This document shows positions 34,866-44,475 of a stretch of 64,000 bases of DNA, one piece after another. A program made the position numbers and the translations under genes. The notes below the pieces were generated by a model. The model made no database searches. It was not told the DNA's origin and was given only the letters and a program-made list of their open reading frames with translations. How positions within the stretch are numbered: the stretch's first letter is position 1; each line of letters opens with the position of its first letter. This stretch comes from Pseudomonas sp. P5_109 (GTDB lineage: Bacteria > Pseudomonadota > Gammaproteobacteria > Pseudomonadales > Pseudomonadaceae), in contig NZ_CP125380.1 in NCBI RefSeq assembly GCF_034009455.1, positions 6,615,001 through 6,679,000 on the forward strand, read 5' to 3'.

Positions 34866-34965
34866 TGTAGGAGCGAGCTTGCTCGCGAAAAACTCAAGGG
34901 CACTGCGGGAAGTCAGGTGCCCCGCGTTTTCGTTAACGTCCATCGCGAGCAAGCTCGCTCCTACA
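34866..34965. repeat. REP pair, TGTAGGAGCGAGCTTGCTCGCGA type
   Basis: Two inverted copies of the GTAGGAGCGAG variant REP between convergent genes. The right copy overlaps the stop end of the DUF2269 gene. Confidence 0.85.
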
Positions 34966-35386
34966 CAGGTTTGGCGCCCATCAACCCGGCAATGGCGATA
35001 AAGCAGGCAAAACTGAACAACGCCAAGGCAAAGGTGAATTTCCCCACCCCACCCGGCGTCTTGCGCAGCTTGTTCAGCCGCACCAGCAACCAGAACCATG
35101 CCAGCGCCGCCACGGTGTACAGCACGCTGGAAGCCAGCAACCAGGTCTGCCCCAGCGGCCAGCCCACCAGGTGCACCATCCACCAGCCGGTGAACGGCAT
35201 ACTCAGTAGCGCCAGCCCCATCAACAGCCAGACAAATACACCCGGCCGTTGCAAGGTAAGGCTTCCCGCCGTCGCGTCCCCCCTGCGCCGCGCAAGCAAA
35301 ACCCAGACTCCCAGCCCCAGCGCACAAGCCAGCAGTACAACCGTTGCCACCATGTGCGCCGCTTTCAGGGCAGTTAACGTTTCCAT
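34961..35386 (-). CDS. DUF2269 membrane protein
   Basis: A 141-residue protein with four hydrophobic helices (ALKAAHMVATVVLLACALGL, VFVWLLMGLALLSM, WLLASSVLYTVAALAWFW and TFALALFSFACFIAIAGLMG). It matches the DUF2269 family of small inner-membrane proteins of unknown role. Its first helix carries a conserved-looking H. The 3' end touches a REP sequence. Confidence 0.8.
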   Translation of the reverse strand: METLTALKAAHMVATVVLLACALGLGVWVLLARRRGDATAGSLTLQRPGVFVWLLMGLALLSMPFTGWWMVHLVGWPLGQTWLLASSVLYTVAALAWFWLLVRLNKLRKTPGGVGKFTFALALFSFACFIAIAGLMGAKPV

Positions 35387-35425
35387 TGTCAGATTTCCTT
35401 ATTACCTGCCCATCAGCGTAGCCCC

Positions 35426-36940
35426 TCAGCCAAGAAACAGCTGATAGGCCGGGTTATCGCTTTCGTCCCAGTACGGGTAGCCGATTTCTTCCAGCGCCGC
35501 CGGCACCAGGTGGCGCTCATCGTGAGGCACTTGCAGGCCCGCGACGACACGGCCATCGGCGGCGCCATGGTTGCGGTAGTGGAACATCGAGATGTTCCAG
35601 CGCCCGCCGAGCTTGTTGAGGAAGTTGAACAGCGCGCCCGGACGTTCCGGGAACTCGAAACGCAGGATCACTTCATCGACCACATGCGCCGCGCGACCGC
35701 CGACCATGTGACGAATGTGCAGCTTGGCCAGTTCGTTGTCGGTCAGGTCCAGCACCGGGAACCCTTGCTCGCTCAGGCTGGCAATCAGTGCGCTGCGCGG
35801 GTCGTTTTCCGGGTGCGTCTGCACGCCGACAAAGATGTGCGCTTCGCTGCCGGTGTTGTAGCGGTAGTTGAATTCGGTGATCTGGCGCTTGCCGATGGCT
35901 TCGCAGAACGCCTTGAAGCTGCCCGGCTTCTCGGGAATGGTCACGGCGATGATGGCTTCGCGGCCCTCGCCCAGCTCCGCGCGCTCGGCGACGTGACGCA
36001 GGCGATCGAAGTTGACGTTGGCCCCGGAGTCGATGGCGACGAAAGTCTGGCCGCTGACGCCGCGCTGCTCGACATACTTCTTGATCCCGGCCACGCCCAA
36101 GGCACCGGCAGGTTCGGTGATCGAGCGGGTATCGTCGTAAATATCCTTGATGGCAGCGCAGATTTCGTCGGTGCTGACGGTGATCACTTCATCGACATGG
36201 TCTTTGCAGATGTCGAAGGTGTGCTGACCGATCTGCGCGACCGCGACGCCGTCGGCGAAGATGCCCACGGTCGGCAAGACCACGCGCTCGCCTGCGGCCA
36301 TGGCCGCTTGCAGGCAGTTGGAATCATCCGGTTCTACACCGATGATCTTGATGTCCGGACGCAGGTACTTAACGTACGCCGCAATACCGGCGATCAGGCC
36401 GCCGCCGCCCACAGGGACGAAAATCGCGTCCAATGGCTGCGGGTGCTGGCGCAGAATCTCCATCGCCACGGTGCCCTGCCCGGCAATGGTGTGGGGATCG
36501 TCGTAGGGGTGAATGTAGACGTAGCCTTTTTCGTCGACCAGTTTCAGCGAGTACGCCAGCGCTTCCGGGAACGAATCGCCATGCAGCACCACTTTACCGC
36601 CGCGGGAGCGCACGCCTTCGACCTTGATCTCGGGGGTGGTCTTGGGCATGACGATGGTCGCTTTCACACCCAGTACCTTGGCCGCCAGGGCCAGGCCTTG
36701 GGCATGGTTGCCCGCCGACGCGGTGACCACGCCGCGAGCGCGTTCTTCGTCGCTCAACTGGGTCAGCTTGTTGTAGGCGCCGCGAATCTTGAACGAGAAC
36801 ACCGGCTGCAAGTCTTCGCGCTTGAGCCAAATGCTGTTGCCCAGCCGCTCGGAGAGCTGGCGGGCAGACTGCAACGGGGTTTCTACGGCAACGTCATAAA
36901 CGCGCGAGGTGAGGATCTTTTTGACGTACTGTTCAAGCAT
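35426..36940 (-). CDS. ilvA: Threonine ammonia-lyase, biosynthetic
   Basis: A 504-residue PLP enzyme that makes 2-oxobutanoate from threonine, first step of isoleucine synthesis. The PLP Lys lies in FSFKIRGAYNKL, the glycine loop is PVGGGGLIAGIA, and two ACT-like regulatory repeats occupy the C-terminal third (about 325-504), typical of the isoleucine-inhibited form. Divergent from rpiA. Confidence 0.96.
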   Translation of the reverse strand: MLEQYVKKILTSRVYDVAVETPLQSARQLSERLGNSIWLKREDLQPVFSFKIRGAYNKLTQLSDEERARGVVTASAGNHAQGLALAAKVLGVKATIVMPKTTPEIKVEGVRSRGGKVVLHGDSFPEALAYSLKLVDEKGYVYIHPYDDPHTIAGQGTVAMEILRQHPQPLDAIFVPVGGGGLIAGIAAYVKYLRPDIKIIGVEPDDSNCLQAAMAAGERVVLPTVGIFADGVAVAQIGQHTFDICKDHVDEVITVSTDEICAAIKDIYDDTRSITEPAGALGVAGIKKYVEQRGVSGQTFVAIDSGANVNFDRLRHVAERAELGEGREAIIAVTIPEKPGSFKAFCEAIGKRQITEFNYRYNTGSEAHIFVGVQTHPENDPRSALIASLSEQGFPVLDLTDNELAKLHIRHMVGGRAAHVVDEVILRFEFPERPGALFNFLNKLGGRWNISMFHYRNHGAADGRVVAGLQVPHDERHLVPAALEEIGYPYWDESDNPAYQLFLG

Positions 36941-37294
36941 CGGAAAGCATCACTGAGCGGGTTGGGCAGGACCATGGAGTCTAACCCGGCTTTCAGCCAC
37001 ACGACCACACTAAACCGGTGGTTTTAGGCCTGACATACATCCTGTGGCGAGGGGGCTTGCCCCCGTTCGGTTGCGAAGCAGCCGTAAAGTCTGTTGATTG
37101 GGAGTGTCTGAAAGTATGCAGGGGAGCGCTTCGCACTCCAACGGGGGCAAGCCCCCTCGCCACAGTCCTCCCTCGCTACAAAAAACCTGTTCAGCCTGAC
37201 ATACCGTCGCACCCGCCAATCGGGCAATGACCTTCCCGGCCTCGAAGCCTATAATGCCGGCCTTTGTTCCCCTCCTCGGCACCCCGGAGCCCGC
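36941..37294. other. ilvA-rpiA divergent gap
   Basis: About 350 bp between divergent ilvA and rpiA. It holds a large inverted repeat (37043-37164) and presumably both promoters. No gene is seen. Confidence 0.6.
37043..37164. repeat. Inverted repeat of the GTGGCGAGGGGGCTTGCCCCC class
   Basis: Arms TGTGGCGAGGGGGCTTGCCC and its complement border a 75-bp spacer. This is a different REP class from the GGGAGCGGGC type seen elsewhere in the window. Confidence 0.85.
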
Positions 37295-37969
37295 ATGAAC
37301 CAGGATCAACTCAAACAGGCAGTGGCTCAGGCCGCCGTCGACTTCATCCTTCCGAAACTCGACGACAAGAGCATCGTCGGGGTCGGCACCGGCTCCACCG
37401 CCAACTGCTTCATCGACGCGCTGGCCAAGCACAAGGGCGCATTCGATGGCGCCGTCGCCAGTTCCGAAGCCACCGCCGCGCGCCTCAAGGGCCACGGGAT
37501 TCCGGTGTATGAACTGAACACCGTCAGCGACCTGGAGTTCTATGTCGACGGCGCCGATGAAAGCGACAAGCACCTGAACCTGATCAAGGGCGGCGGCGCG
37601 GCCCTGACCCGCGAGAAGATTGTCGCGGCCGTGGCCAAGACGTTCATCTGCATCGCCGACGCCAGCAAACTGGTGCCGGTGCTCGGTGCTTTCCCGCTGC
37701 CGGTGGAAGTGATCCCGATGGCCCGCAGCCACGTGGCCCGCGAGCTGGTGAAGCTCGGCGGCGACCCGGTTTACCGCGAGGGCGTGCTGACCGACAACGG
37801 CAATATCATCCTCGACGTGTTCAACCTGCAGATCACCAATCCAGTGGAACTGGAGACGCAGATCAACGCGATCGTCGGCGTGGTCACCAATGGTTTGTTC
37901 GCGGCGCGTCCGGCGGATCTGTTGCTGCTGGGTACCAACGAAGGCGTGAAGACACTGCGGGCCGAGTGA
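37295..37969 (+). CDS. rpiA: Ribose-5-phosphate isomerase A
   Basis: A 224-residue enzyme interconverting ribose 5-phosphate and ribulose 5-phosphate. It has [33 protein letters not shown] and ALTREKIV with the catalytic Glu, plus VEVIPMAR near the end. Divergent from ilvA as in other Pseudomonas. Confidence 0.97.
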   Translation: MNQDQLKQAVAQAAVDFILPKLDDKSIVGVGTGSTANCFIDALAKHKGAFDGAVASSEATAARLKGHGIPVYELNTVSDLEFYVDGADESDKHLNLIKGGGAALTREKIVAAVAKTFICIADASKLVPVLGAFPLPVEVIPMARSHVARELVKLGGDPVYREGVLTDNGNIILDVFNLQITNPVELETQINAIVGVVTNGLFAARPADLLLLGTNEGVKTLRAE

Positions 37970-38007
37970 ACCCGACTGCCCACCTTTTTGTGAGTGGACG
38001 AATAACC

Positions 38008-38097
38008 TGTGGGAGCGGGCTTGCTCGCGAAGGGGCCGTATCAGTCGATAGAGATGTCAACTGACAGGTTTCCTTCGCGGGCAAGCCCGCTCCCACA
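38008..38097. repeat. REP pair
   Basis: An inverted REP pair between convergent rpiA and the SdiA-regulated domain gene; one copy has GCGGGCAAGCC instead of GCGAGCAAGCC. Confidence 0.88.
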
Positions 38098-38115
38098 TTG
38101 GGTTAGTGGTGTTGC

Positions 38116-39039
38116 TCAGGGCTGTGCCGGCTTCTTGAACACGTAGAACAGGTTCGGCTCACTGACGAGGTACAGCGTACCGTCATCATCCACGGCGATC
38201 CCCTCCGCTTGCGGCACGGTTTTTTGCAGGCCCTGGCGCCCCTTGTGCAATGACATCGTGCTCAGCGGACGCCCGTCCACATCCAGCTCCAGAATCAATC
38301 GCGACTCATCCGACAGCGCCAGCAAATGCCCGCTGCGCTCGTCGTATTGCAGGCTCGACAGATCCCGCACGAACATCCCCGCATCCCGTTTGGGGTCGTT
38401 GATCACGTGCACCGAGTAGGACTCTTCGGGATTGAAGCGCGGAAAACCGTGCACCTCGTAGATCAGCATCGGGTTGCGCTCCTTGGCGACGAACAGGCGC
38501 TTGCCCACTGAATCGTAGGCCAGGCCCTCGAAACCCTTGTTGCCGCCCTTATCCATGTGCACGCCCAGGGTCATTTGCTCGGCGTCTGCCGCATCGAGGA
38601 AGGTAGTGTCAGGTTCCAGACGAACCTTGATCAGCCGCTGATGGCTCTCTTCAGCAATCACGTAAGTGTCGGCATTAATGAATTCAACCGCTTCCGGATC
38701 ACCGAAGCCGACCAGCGCCACACGACGCAAAATCTTGCCGTCGAGGGACAACTCGATCAACTCGCTTCGTTTATTGGTGACGGTGAACAGGCTTTTGCGC
38801 ACCGGGTCGTAGGTCAATGCTGAAACGTTGTCAGGCAGGCCATCGATCACCTGAGCTTCGGTCACGACCCGATACTGGTCCAGCGCCATGGACTGGGAAC
38901 TCGCCGTCTGCCACAGCGTATGCAGATTGAACCAGGCACGTTCGAACAGGCGCAGGTATTGGCCGAGCGCAATCAATACGATCAGCGAGAGCACCGACAG
39001 GATCAGGATCAGGGATTTGGGGCGGGCAAATCGACGCAT
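38116..39039 (-). CDS. SdiA-regulated domain protein (copy 1)
   Basis: A 307-residue protein with one N-terminal membrane anchor (LILILSVLSLIVLIALGQYL) and a periplasmic beta-propeller-like domain. The repeats ALTYDPVRKSLFTVTNKRSE, FEGLAYDSVGKRLFVAKER and AEGIAVDDDGTLYLVSEPNL are typical of the SdiA-regulated (YjiK) family. It is a paralogue of the next gene upstream. The function is unknown; ligand binding or a scaffold role is possible. The ATG at 39039 is chosen as the start of the anchor. Confidence 0.8.
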   Translation of the reverse strand: MRRFARPKSLILILSVLSLIVLIALGQYLRLFERAWFNLHTLWQTASSQSMALDQYRVVTEAQVIDGLPDNVSALTYDPVRKSLFTVTNKRSELIELSLDGKILRRVALVGFGDPEAVEFINADTYVIAEESHQRLIKVRLEPDTTFLDAADAEQMTLGVHMDKGGNKGFEGLAYDSVGKRLFVAKERNPMLIYEVHGFPRFNPEESYSVHVINDPKRDAGMFVRDLSSLQYDERSGHLLALSDESRLILELDVDGRPLSTMSLHKGRQGLQKTVPQAEGIAVDDDGTLYLVSEPNLFYVFKKPAQP

Positions 39040-39157
39040 TCGGGCAGGCTCAGGGTCAAAACAGGCGGATGAAATATCACGCCTGTCTGAACTGAAGCTT
39101 AATGGCCACTGGCCCGTTCCTACAACCGAGCGCAAGAAGTCCTACAAGCCGTAAACG

Positions 39158-40084
39158 TCAGCGCTGTTTTTCGAAGCGATAGAACAGGTTCGGCTCACTC
39201 ACCATGTACAGCGTCCCCGCTTCGTCCATGGTCACGCCCTCGGCGCGGGGAATGGTGTTTTTCAGGCCGTTGAAGCCGCGCAGCAGGGCGATGAAACTGA
39301 CTTGCTCGCCCTTCTTGTCCAGCTCCAGCAACAGGTGCGAGTCGGCGGACAACACCAGCATGTGGCCGGTGCGCGGGTCGATGGCCAGGGCAGACAGGTT
39401 GCGCATGTCCAGCGCATGACTGGCCAGTTTCAGCTTGTCGCCGGTAAGGACCTTGCCGTCACCGCTCCAGGTAAACAATGCCGGCGGGCGCTCTTCGCCC
39501 AGCACCAGTTGCTGATTGTTCGGATCCCAGGTGACACCTTCGAAGGCCTTGTTCTGGTCTTTGGAAGGGCCGAGGTCGTATTTCGGGAAATCGACGATGT
39601 TCAGTTCGCGGGTATCGGCATCGACCTTGACGATAACGATCAGATGCTCGCGCTCATCGACAATGGCCAGTCGGCCGTCGCCTAGCACGGTGACGCCTTC
39701 AGGGTTGCTCCAACCCACCAGCGGCATTTTGCGCAGCACATCGCCCTGCAAGCTCAATTCGACCAGGAACGGGTTCTTGCCCATGACCGAAAACAGGGTT
39801 TTGGTCTGAGGGTCATAGGCCACGTCCGACGCTTCGTCCTTCTCCATGCCCGGCAACGGCTTGGCATCGATCACCGCCCGATAGTCCGGAAGCCAGATGC
39901 TCGCCTGGCGCTCGGCCGGGCTTTTGAATTGCTCTTTCACCCAGAGCACGGCCCGCGCATCCCAGTGCATGGCAAATGCAACGCCGTAGGCGACAGCGGC
40001 CACCAGCAGTAGCCAGATGTACCAACGCAGGGCGAAGCGTGAGCGGCGGGCAGGGTCAAGCGTGGAAAGCGGAGCAGTGGCCAT
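39158..40084 (-). CDS. SdiA-regulated domain protein (copy 2)
   Basis: A 308-residue paralogue of the downstream gene. The N-terminal anchor is WYIWLLLVAAVAYGVAFAMH; propeller repeats include VAYDPQTKTLFSVMGKNPF, FEGVTWDPNNQQLVLGEE and AEGVTMDEAGTLYMVSEPNL. The tandem pair, same strand, 118 bp apart, suggests duplication and divergent ligand use. Confidence 0.82.
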   Translation of the reverse strand: MATAPLSTLDPARRSRFALRWYIWLLLVAAVAYGVAFAMHWDARAVLWVKEQFKSPAERQASIWLPDYRAVIDAKPLPGMEKDEASDVAYDPQTKTLFSVMGKNPFLVELSLQGDVLRKMPLVGWSNPEGVTVLGDGRLAIVDEREHLIVIVKVDADTRELNIVDFPKYDLGPSKDQNKAFEGVTWDPNNQQLVLGEERPPALFTWSGDGKVLTGDKLKLASHALDMRNLSALAIDPRTGHMLVLSADSHLLLELDKKGEQVSFIALLRGFNGLKNTIPRAEGVTMDEAGTLYMVSEPNLFYRFEKQR

Positions 40085-40209
40085 TGGGGAATGCGTTCCA
40101 GAAATTCAGGCTAGGGGTAATAGCACAATTTTGGGCCGGCTCAGAGGCCGAAAGCCTGAAATTATCCAGACCGGATGTGAAAAAAACGGGAAATGACAGG
40201 ATCGGCGTT

Positions 40210-40300
40210 TGTGGGAGCGGGCTTGCTCGCGAAAGCGGTGTGTCAGGCAACACTTATGTCGACTGTCACACCCTCTTCGCGAGCAAGCCCGCTCCCACAG
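40210..40300. repeat. REP pair
   Basis: An inverted REP pair between the SdiA-regulated gene start and the FAH-family gene end, both on the minus strand. Confidence 0.88.
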
Positions 40301-40318
40301 GGTTTAGCGATGTCTGGA

Positions 40319-40984
40319 CTAGCGAACGCTGCTGGTGAAGCTGCTGGCGCCCGGCAGTTCCAGGACGATCTCGTCACCGACATTCAGCGGACCAACGCCC
40401 ACTGGCGTACCGGTGAGGATCACATCACCGGCCTGCAGCGAGAAGCAGCCGGCCATGTGCTGGATCATCGGCACGATCGGGTTGAGCATCGCGCTGCTGT
40501 TGCCGTCCTGGCGAACTTCGCCGTTGATGGTCAGGCGGATGCCGATGTCGGTCAGGTCGGCAAAGGTGCTGCCGGACACGAACGGAGCAATCACCGCCGC
40601 ACCGTCGAAGGACTTGGCGATTTCCCACGGCAGGCCCTTGGATTTCAGCTCGGCCTGTTTGTCGCGCAGGGTCAGGTCCAGGGCTGGGGCAAAACCGGAA
40701 ATGGCGTCGAGCACTTCTTCAACGCTCGGCTTGGTCGACAACGGTTTGCCGATCAACACCGCGATTTCCGCTTCGTAATGCACCGAACCGCGCTCGGTCG
40801 GAATGCTGAAACCACCTTCCAGCGGCACTACGCAACTGCCCGGCTTGATGAACAGCAGCGGCTCGGTCGGCACCGGATTATCCAGTTCCTTGGCGTGTTC
40901 GGCGTAGTTGCGGCCGATGCACACCACTTTCCCCAGCGGGAAGTGAATGCGCGTACCGTCGACATACTGGTGCTGATAGCTCAT
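40319..40984 (-). CDS. Fumarylacetoacetate hydrolase-family protein
   Basis: A 221-residue FAH-fold hydrolase similar to YcgM/acylpyruvase and oxaloacetate decarboxylase-type enzymes. Metal-binding acids appear in VHYEAEIAVLIG (E-x-E) and the following D-containing segment; GRNYAEHAKELDNPVP opens the fold and ILTGTPVGVGPL is the C-terminal signature. It follows the FAD oxidoreductase gene region on the same strand. The true substrate is not evident. Confidence 0.88.
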   Translation of the reverse strand: MSYQHQYVDGTRIHFPLGKVVCIGRNYAEHAKELDNPVPTEPLLFIKPGSCVVPLEGGFSIPTERGSVHYEAEIAVLIGKPLSTKPSVEEVLDAISGFAPALDLTLRDKQAELKSKGLPWEIAKSFDGAAVIAPFVSGSTFADLTDIGIRLTINGEVRQDGNSSAMLNPIVPMIQHMAGCFSLQAGDVILTGTPVGVGPLNVGDEIVLELPGASSFTSSVR

Positions 40985-41022
40985 TACCGACTCCTGCTTC
41001 GTTGGCTCTTAAAGTTCGAAAA

Positions 41023-42417
41023 TCAAACAGCGAAAATCTTGCCCGGGTTCATGATCCCGTTCGGGTCGAACACCGCCTTGACCGCCTTCATGTACTCGAT
41101 CTCGACCGGGGAACGGCTGTAGGTCAAGTAATCACGCTTGGTCATGCCCACGCCGTGTTCGGCGGAGATCGAGCCGTTGTACTTCTCGACGGTTTCGAAC
41201 ACCCACTTGTTGACGGTGGCGCACTTGGCGAAGAACTCGTCCTTGCTCAGGTTATCCGGCTTGAGGATGTTCAAGTGCAGGTTGCCGTCGCCGATGTGGC
41301 CGAACCAGACGATTTCGAAATCCGGGTAGTGTTCGCCGACGATCGCATCGATTTCCTTCAGGAACGCCGGGACTTTCGACACAGTGACCGAAATGTCGTT
41401 CTTGTACGGCGTCCAGTGGGAGATGGTTTCGGAGATGTATTCGCGCAGTTTCCACAGGTTCTGCAGCTGGGTTTCGCTCTGGCTCATCACGCCGTCCAGC
41501 ACCCAGCCCTGCTCGACGCAGTGCTCGAAGGTTTCCAGGGCGTGATTGGCCACCTCTTCGGTCGTCGCTTCGAATTCCAGCAGTGCGTAGAACGGGCAGT
41601 CGGATTCGAATGGCGCCGGCACATCGCCACGAGCCATGACTTTGGCCAGGGCCTTGTCGGAGAAGAATTCGAAGGCGGTCAGATCAAGCTTGCTCTGGAA
41701 GGCGTGCAGTACCGGCATGATCGAGTCGAAATCAGCGGTGCCGAGTACCATTGCGGTGAGGTTTTTCGGCGCGCGGTCCAGGCGCATGGTCGCTTCGACC
41801 ACGAAACCGAGGGTGCCTTCGGCGCCGATGAACAGCTGGCGCATGTCGTAGCCGGTGGCGTTCTTGATCAGGTCGCGGTTCAGCTCCAGCACGTCGCCCT
41901 TGCCGGTGACGACTTTCATGCCGGCCACCCAGTTACGGGTCATGCCGTAGCGAATGACTTTGATCCCGCCGGCATTGGTGCCGATATTGCCGCCAATCTG
42001 GCTCGAACCGGAGGATGCGAAGTCCACCGGGTAGTACAAGCCTTTTTCTTCAGCGACGTTCTGCAATTGCTTGGTGACCACGCCCGGCTGACAAACGGCA
42101 GTACGGTCGGTGAGGTTCACGTCGAGGATCTGGTTCATGTAGTCGAACGACACGACCACTTCGCCATTGGCGGCCACGGCAGCGGCGGACAAACCGGTGC
42201 GACCGCCGGACGGCACCAGCGCCACCTTGTGTTTATTGGCCCACAGGACAATGGCCTGGACCTGCTCGGTGGTCTTGGGGAACACGATGGCGGTCGGGGC
42301 CGGGGCGAAATGCTTGGTCCAATCCTTTCCGTAAGCATTCAGGGAGTCGGCATCGGTCAGCACCTTGCCAGGCTCAACCAGGGTCTTCAGCTCATCAATC
42401 AGGGCAGGATTGGTCAT
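41023..42417 (-). CDS. FAD-binding oxidoreductase, likely D-2-hydroxyglutarate dehydrogenase
   Basis: A 464-residue VAO-family flavoprotein. The FAD domain has VALVPSGGRTGLSAAAVA and SSGSSQIGGNIGTNAGGIKV; the C-terminal FAD-oxidase domain has FGHIGDGNLHLNI and SAEHGVGMTKRDYL. It is divergent from serA. SerA can reduce 2-oxoglutarate to D-2-hydroxyglutarate, and a D-2-hydroxyglutarate dehydrogenase that removes this product is known in Pseudomonas, so this assignment fits; glycolate or lactate oxidation is the alternative. A start at 42441 is possible. Confidence 0.85.
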   Translation of the reverse strand: MTNPALIDELKTLVEPGKVLTDADSLNAYGKDWTKHFAPAPTAIVFPKTTEQVQAIVLWANKHKVALVPSGGRTGLSAAAVAANGEVVVSFDYMNQILDVNLTDRTAVCQPGVVTKQLQNVAEEKGLYYPVDFASSGSSQIGGNIGTNAGGIKVIRYGMTRNWVAGMKVVTGKGDVLELNRDLIKNATGYDMRQLFIGAEGTLGFVVEATMRLDRAPKNLTAMVLGTADFDSIMPVLHAFQSKLDLTAFEFFSDKALAKVMARGDVPAPFESDCPFYALLEFEATTEEVANHALETFEHCVEQGWVLDGVMSQSETQLQNLWKLREYISETISHWTPYKNDISVTVSKVPAFLKEIDAIVGEHYPDFEIVWFGHIGDGNLHLNILKPDNLSKDEFFAKCATVNKWVFETVEKYNGSISAEHGVGMTKRDYLTYSRSPVEIEYMKAVKAVFDPNGIMNPGKIFAV

Positions 42418-42623
42418 CGACAGAACTCTCGAACAATTCATGGTCATCCTGAGAACGCTTCACGTCGCAGGAATGAGTGTTTAGCGGGGTGCATATGCTA
42501 GCATACCGACCCCGCAGGATAGTGCCCAAGGGCTGTTCTGCGGTGACGGCTTTCTTGCCGTGCGGGTCAGCTCCGGGCTGCTCCCTTTCCTGCCATTTTT
42601 CTCCGGGATACAGGTTTACGCAG

Positions 42624-43853
42624 ATGAGCAAGACTTCTCTCGATAAGAGCAAGATCAAGTTCCTTCTTCTCGAAGGCGTCCACCAATCGGCTGTCGACGT
42701 CCTCAAGGCGGCGGGCTACACCAGCATCGAGTACCTGACAGGTTCTCTGCCGGAAGCCCAGCTCAAGGAAAAGATCGCTGATGCTCACTTCATCGGCATT
42801 CGCTCCCGCACTCAACTGACCGAAGAGATCTTCGATCACGCGAAGAAGCTGGTCGCGGTCGGCTGTTTCTGCATCGGCACCAACCAGGTCGACCTGAGTG
42901 CTGCTCGCGAGCGCGGTATCGCCGTGTTCAACGCGCCGTACTCCAACACCCGCTCCGTAGCGGAACTGGTGCTGGCCGAAGCGATCCTGCTGCTGCGTGG
43001 CATCCCTGAGAAGAACGCTTCCTGCCACCGTGGCGGCTGGATCAAGAGCGCGGCCAACTCCTTCGAGATCCGTGGCAAGAAGCTGGGCATCGTCGGTTAC
43101 GGCTCGATCGGTACTCAACTGTCGGTCCTGGCGGAAGGCTTAGGGATGCAGGTGTACTTCTACGACACCATCACCAAGCTGCCATTGGGCAACGCCACCC
43201 AGGTAGGCAACCTGCACGAGCTGCTGGCGATGTCCGACATCGTTTCGCTGCACGTTCCGGAAACCGCCGCCACCCAGTGGATGATGGGCGAGAAGGAGAT
43301 CCGCGCTATCAAGAAAGGCGGCATCCTGATCAACGCCGCCCGCGGCACCGTGGTCGAACTGGACCACCTGGCTGCAGCCATCAAGGACAAGCACCTGATC
43401 GGCGCGGCCATCGACGTATTCCCGGTGGAGCCACGCTCCAACGACGAAGAGTTCGAAAGCCCGCTGCGTGGCCTGGACAACGTGATCCTGACCCCGCACA
43501 TCGGTGGTTCTACCGCTGAAGCCCAGGCCAACATCGGTCTGGAAGTCGCGGAAAAACTGGTCAAGTACAGCGACAACGGTACTTCGGTATCGTCCGTGAA
43601 CTTCCCGGAAGTGGCCCTGCCGGCTCACCCTGGCAAGCACCGCCTGCTGCACATCCACGAAAACATTCCGGGCGTGCTCAGCGAGATCAACAAGGTCTTC
43701 GCCGAAAACGGCATCAACATCTCCGGTCAGTTCCTGCAGACCAACGAGAAGGTCGGCTACGTGGTAATCGACGTCGACGCCGAGTACTCGGACCTGGCGC
43801 AAGAGAAGCTGCAACACGTCAACGGCACCATCCGTAGCCGTGTGTTGTTCTGA
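42624..43853 (+). CDS. serA: D-3-phosphoglycerate dehydrogenase
   Basis: A 409-residue enzyme of serine biosynthesis. The NAD domain has GIVGYGSIGTQLSVLAEGLG; catalytic Arg/Glu/His are in INAARGTVVELD, VEPRSNDEEF and LTPHIGGSTAEAQ. A C-terminal ACT domain (about 335-409, IHENIPGVLSEINKVF) provides serine feedback. The ATG at 42624 fits the family length. A strong terminator follows. Confidence 0.97.
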   Translation: MSKTSLDKSKIKFLLLEGVHQSAVDVLKAAGYTSIEYLTGSLPEAQLKEKIADAHFIGIRSRTQLTEEIFDHAKKLVAVGCFCIGTNQVDLSAARERGIAVFNAPYSNTRSVAELVLAEAILLLRGIPEKNASCHRGGWIKSAANSFEIRGKKLGIVGYGSIGTQLSVLAEGLGMQVYFYDTITKLPLGNATQVGNLHELLAMSDIVSLHVPETAATQWMMGEKEIRAIKKGGILINAARGTVVELDHLAAAIKDKHLIGAAIDVFPVEPRSNDEEFESPLRGLDNVILTPHIGGSTAEAQANIGLEVAEKLVKYSDNGTSVSSVNFPEVALPAHPGKHRLLHIHENIPGVLSEINKVFAENGINISGQFLQTNEKVGYVVIDVDAEYSDLAQEKLQHVNGTIRSRVLF

Positions 43854-43870
43854 TCACGACCTGAGCGACT

Positions 43871-43900
43871 AAAAAGGGAGCCTACGGGCTCCCTTTTTCA
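43871..43900 (+). terminator. serA intrinsic terminator (bidirectional)
   Basis: Stem AAAGGGAGCC / GGGCTCCCTTT with loop TAC, then a T run. A-rich and T-rich flanks on both sides let it serve serA and the convergent DUF4399 gene. Confidence 0.9.
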
Positions 43901-43914
43901 TTCACGCCACAACG

Positions 43915-44340
43915 TTACTTGACGTTGACGGTGATCTTCTTGGAAACGATCGGCGGATCGAACGGCATGTGGTTGCTATCGCCCAGTTCGAGCTGCAAGG
44001 TGTGCTTGCCCGGCGTGAGCGTTATTTCAGCCTGGGTCTGCGCACCGCCGAAATGCAGGTGGTTGGCATCCTTGGGGATCGGCGCACCGGCGGCTGGCAG
44101 TTCATCGACGTCAATCAGCACGTGGTGATGACCGGTGTTCTTGGTGGGATCGCCCGCCGGAGCCAGGGCAATGTTCTCGACCGCGAACTTGACGACGACA
44201 GTCTGTGGAATCGTCGCACCGTCCTCGGGAGAAACAATGGACACTTCGGCGCCTTTCGGAGCCGGCGTTGCTGCACTGGCCAGCACTGAAACACCCATCA
44301 ACAGGCCAGCCAAAGCAGCACGTGACATAAAGGTTTTCAT
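43915..44340 (-). CDS. DUF4399 periplasmic protein
   Basis: A 141-residue exported protein; signal peptide ALAGLLMGVSVLASA is cleaved near Ala24. The mature part has VSIVSPEDGATIPQTVVVKF, NTGHHHVLIDVDELP, HLHFGGAQTQAEI and GKHTLQLELGDSNHMPF, the His-rich DUF4399 pattern, which may bind metal. Function unknown. Confidence 0.87.
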   Translation of the reverse strand: MKTFMSRAALAGLLMGVSVLASAATPAPKGAEVSIVSPEDGATIPQTVVVKFAVENIALAPAGDPTKNTGHHHVLIDVDELPAAGAPIPKDANHLHFGGAQTQAEITLTPGKHTLQLELGDSNHMPFDPPIVSKKITVNVK

Positions 44341-44475
44341 TCTCTTCTCCAGTTTTTCCGTAAAATCCGCGTGACCATGACAACTTCATGGCCAATTGTT
44401 GTCGAAGGCACTCGACAACCATAGCAAAGCGAGCCTGAATCAGAGGGTCGCGATAATAAATTCAAAGGAGTGACC

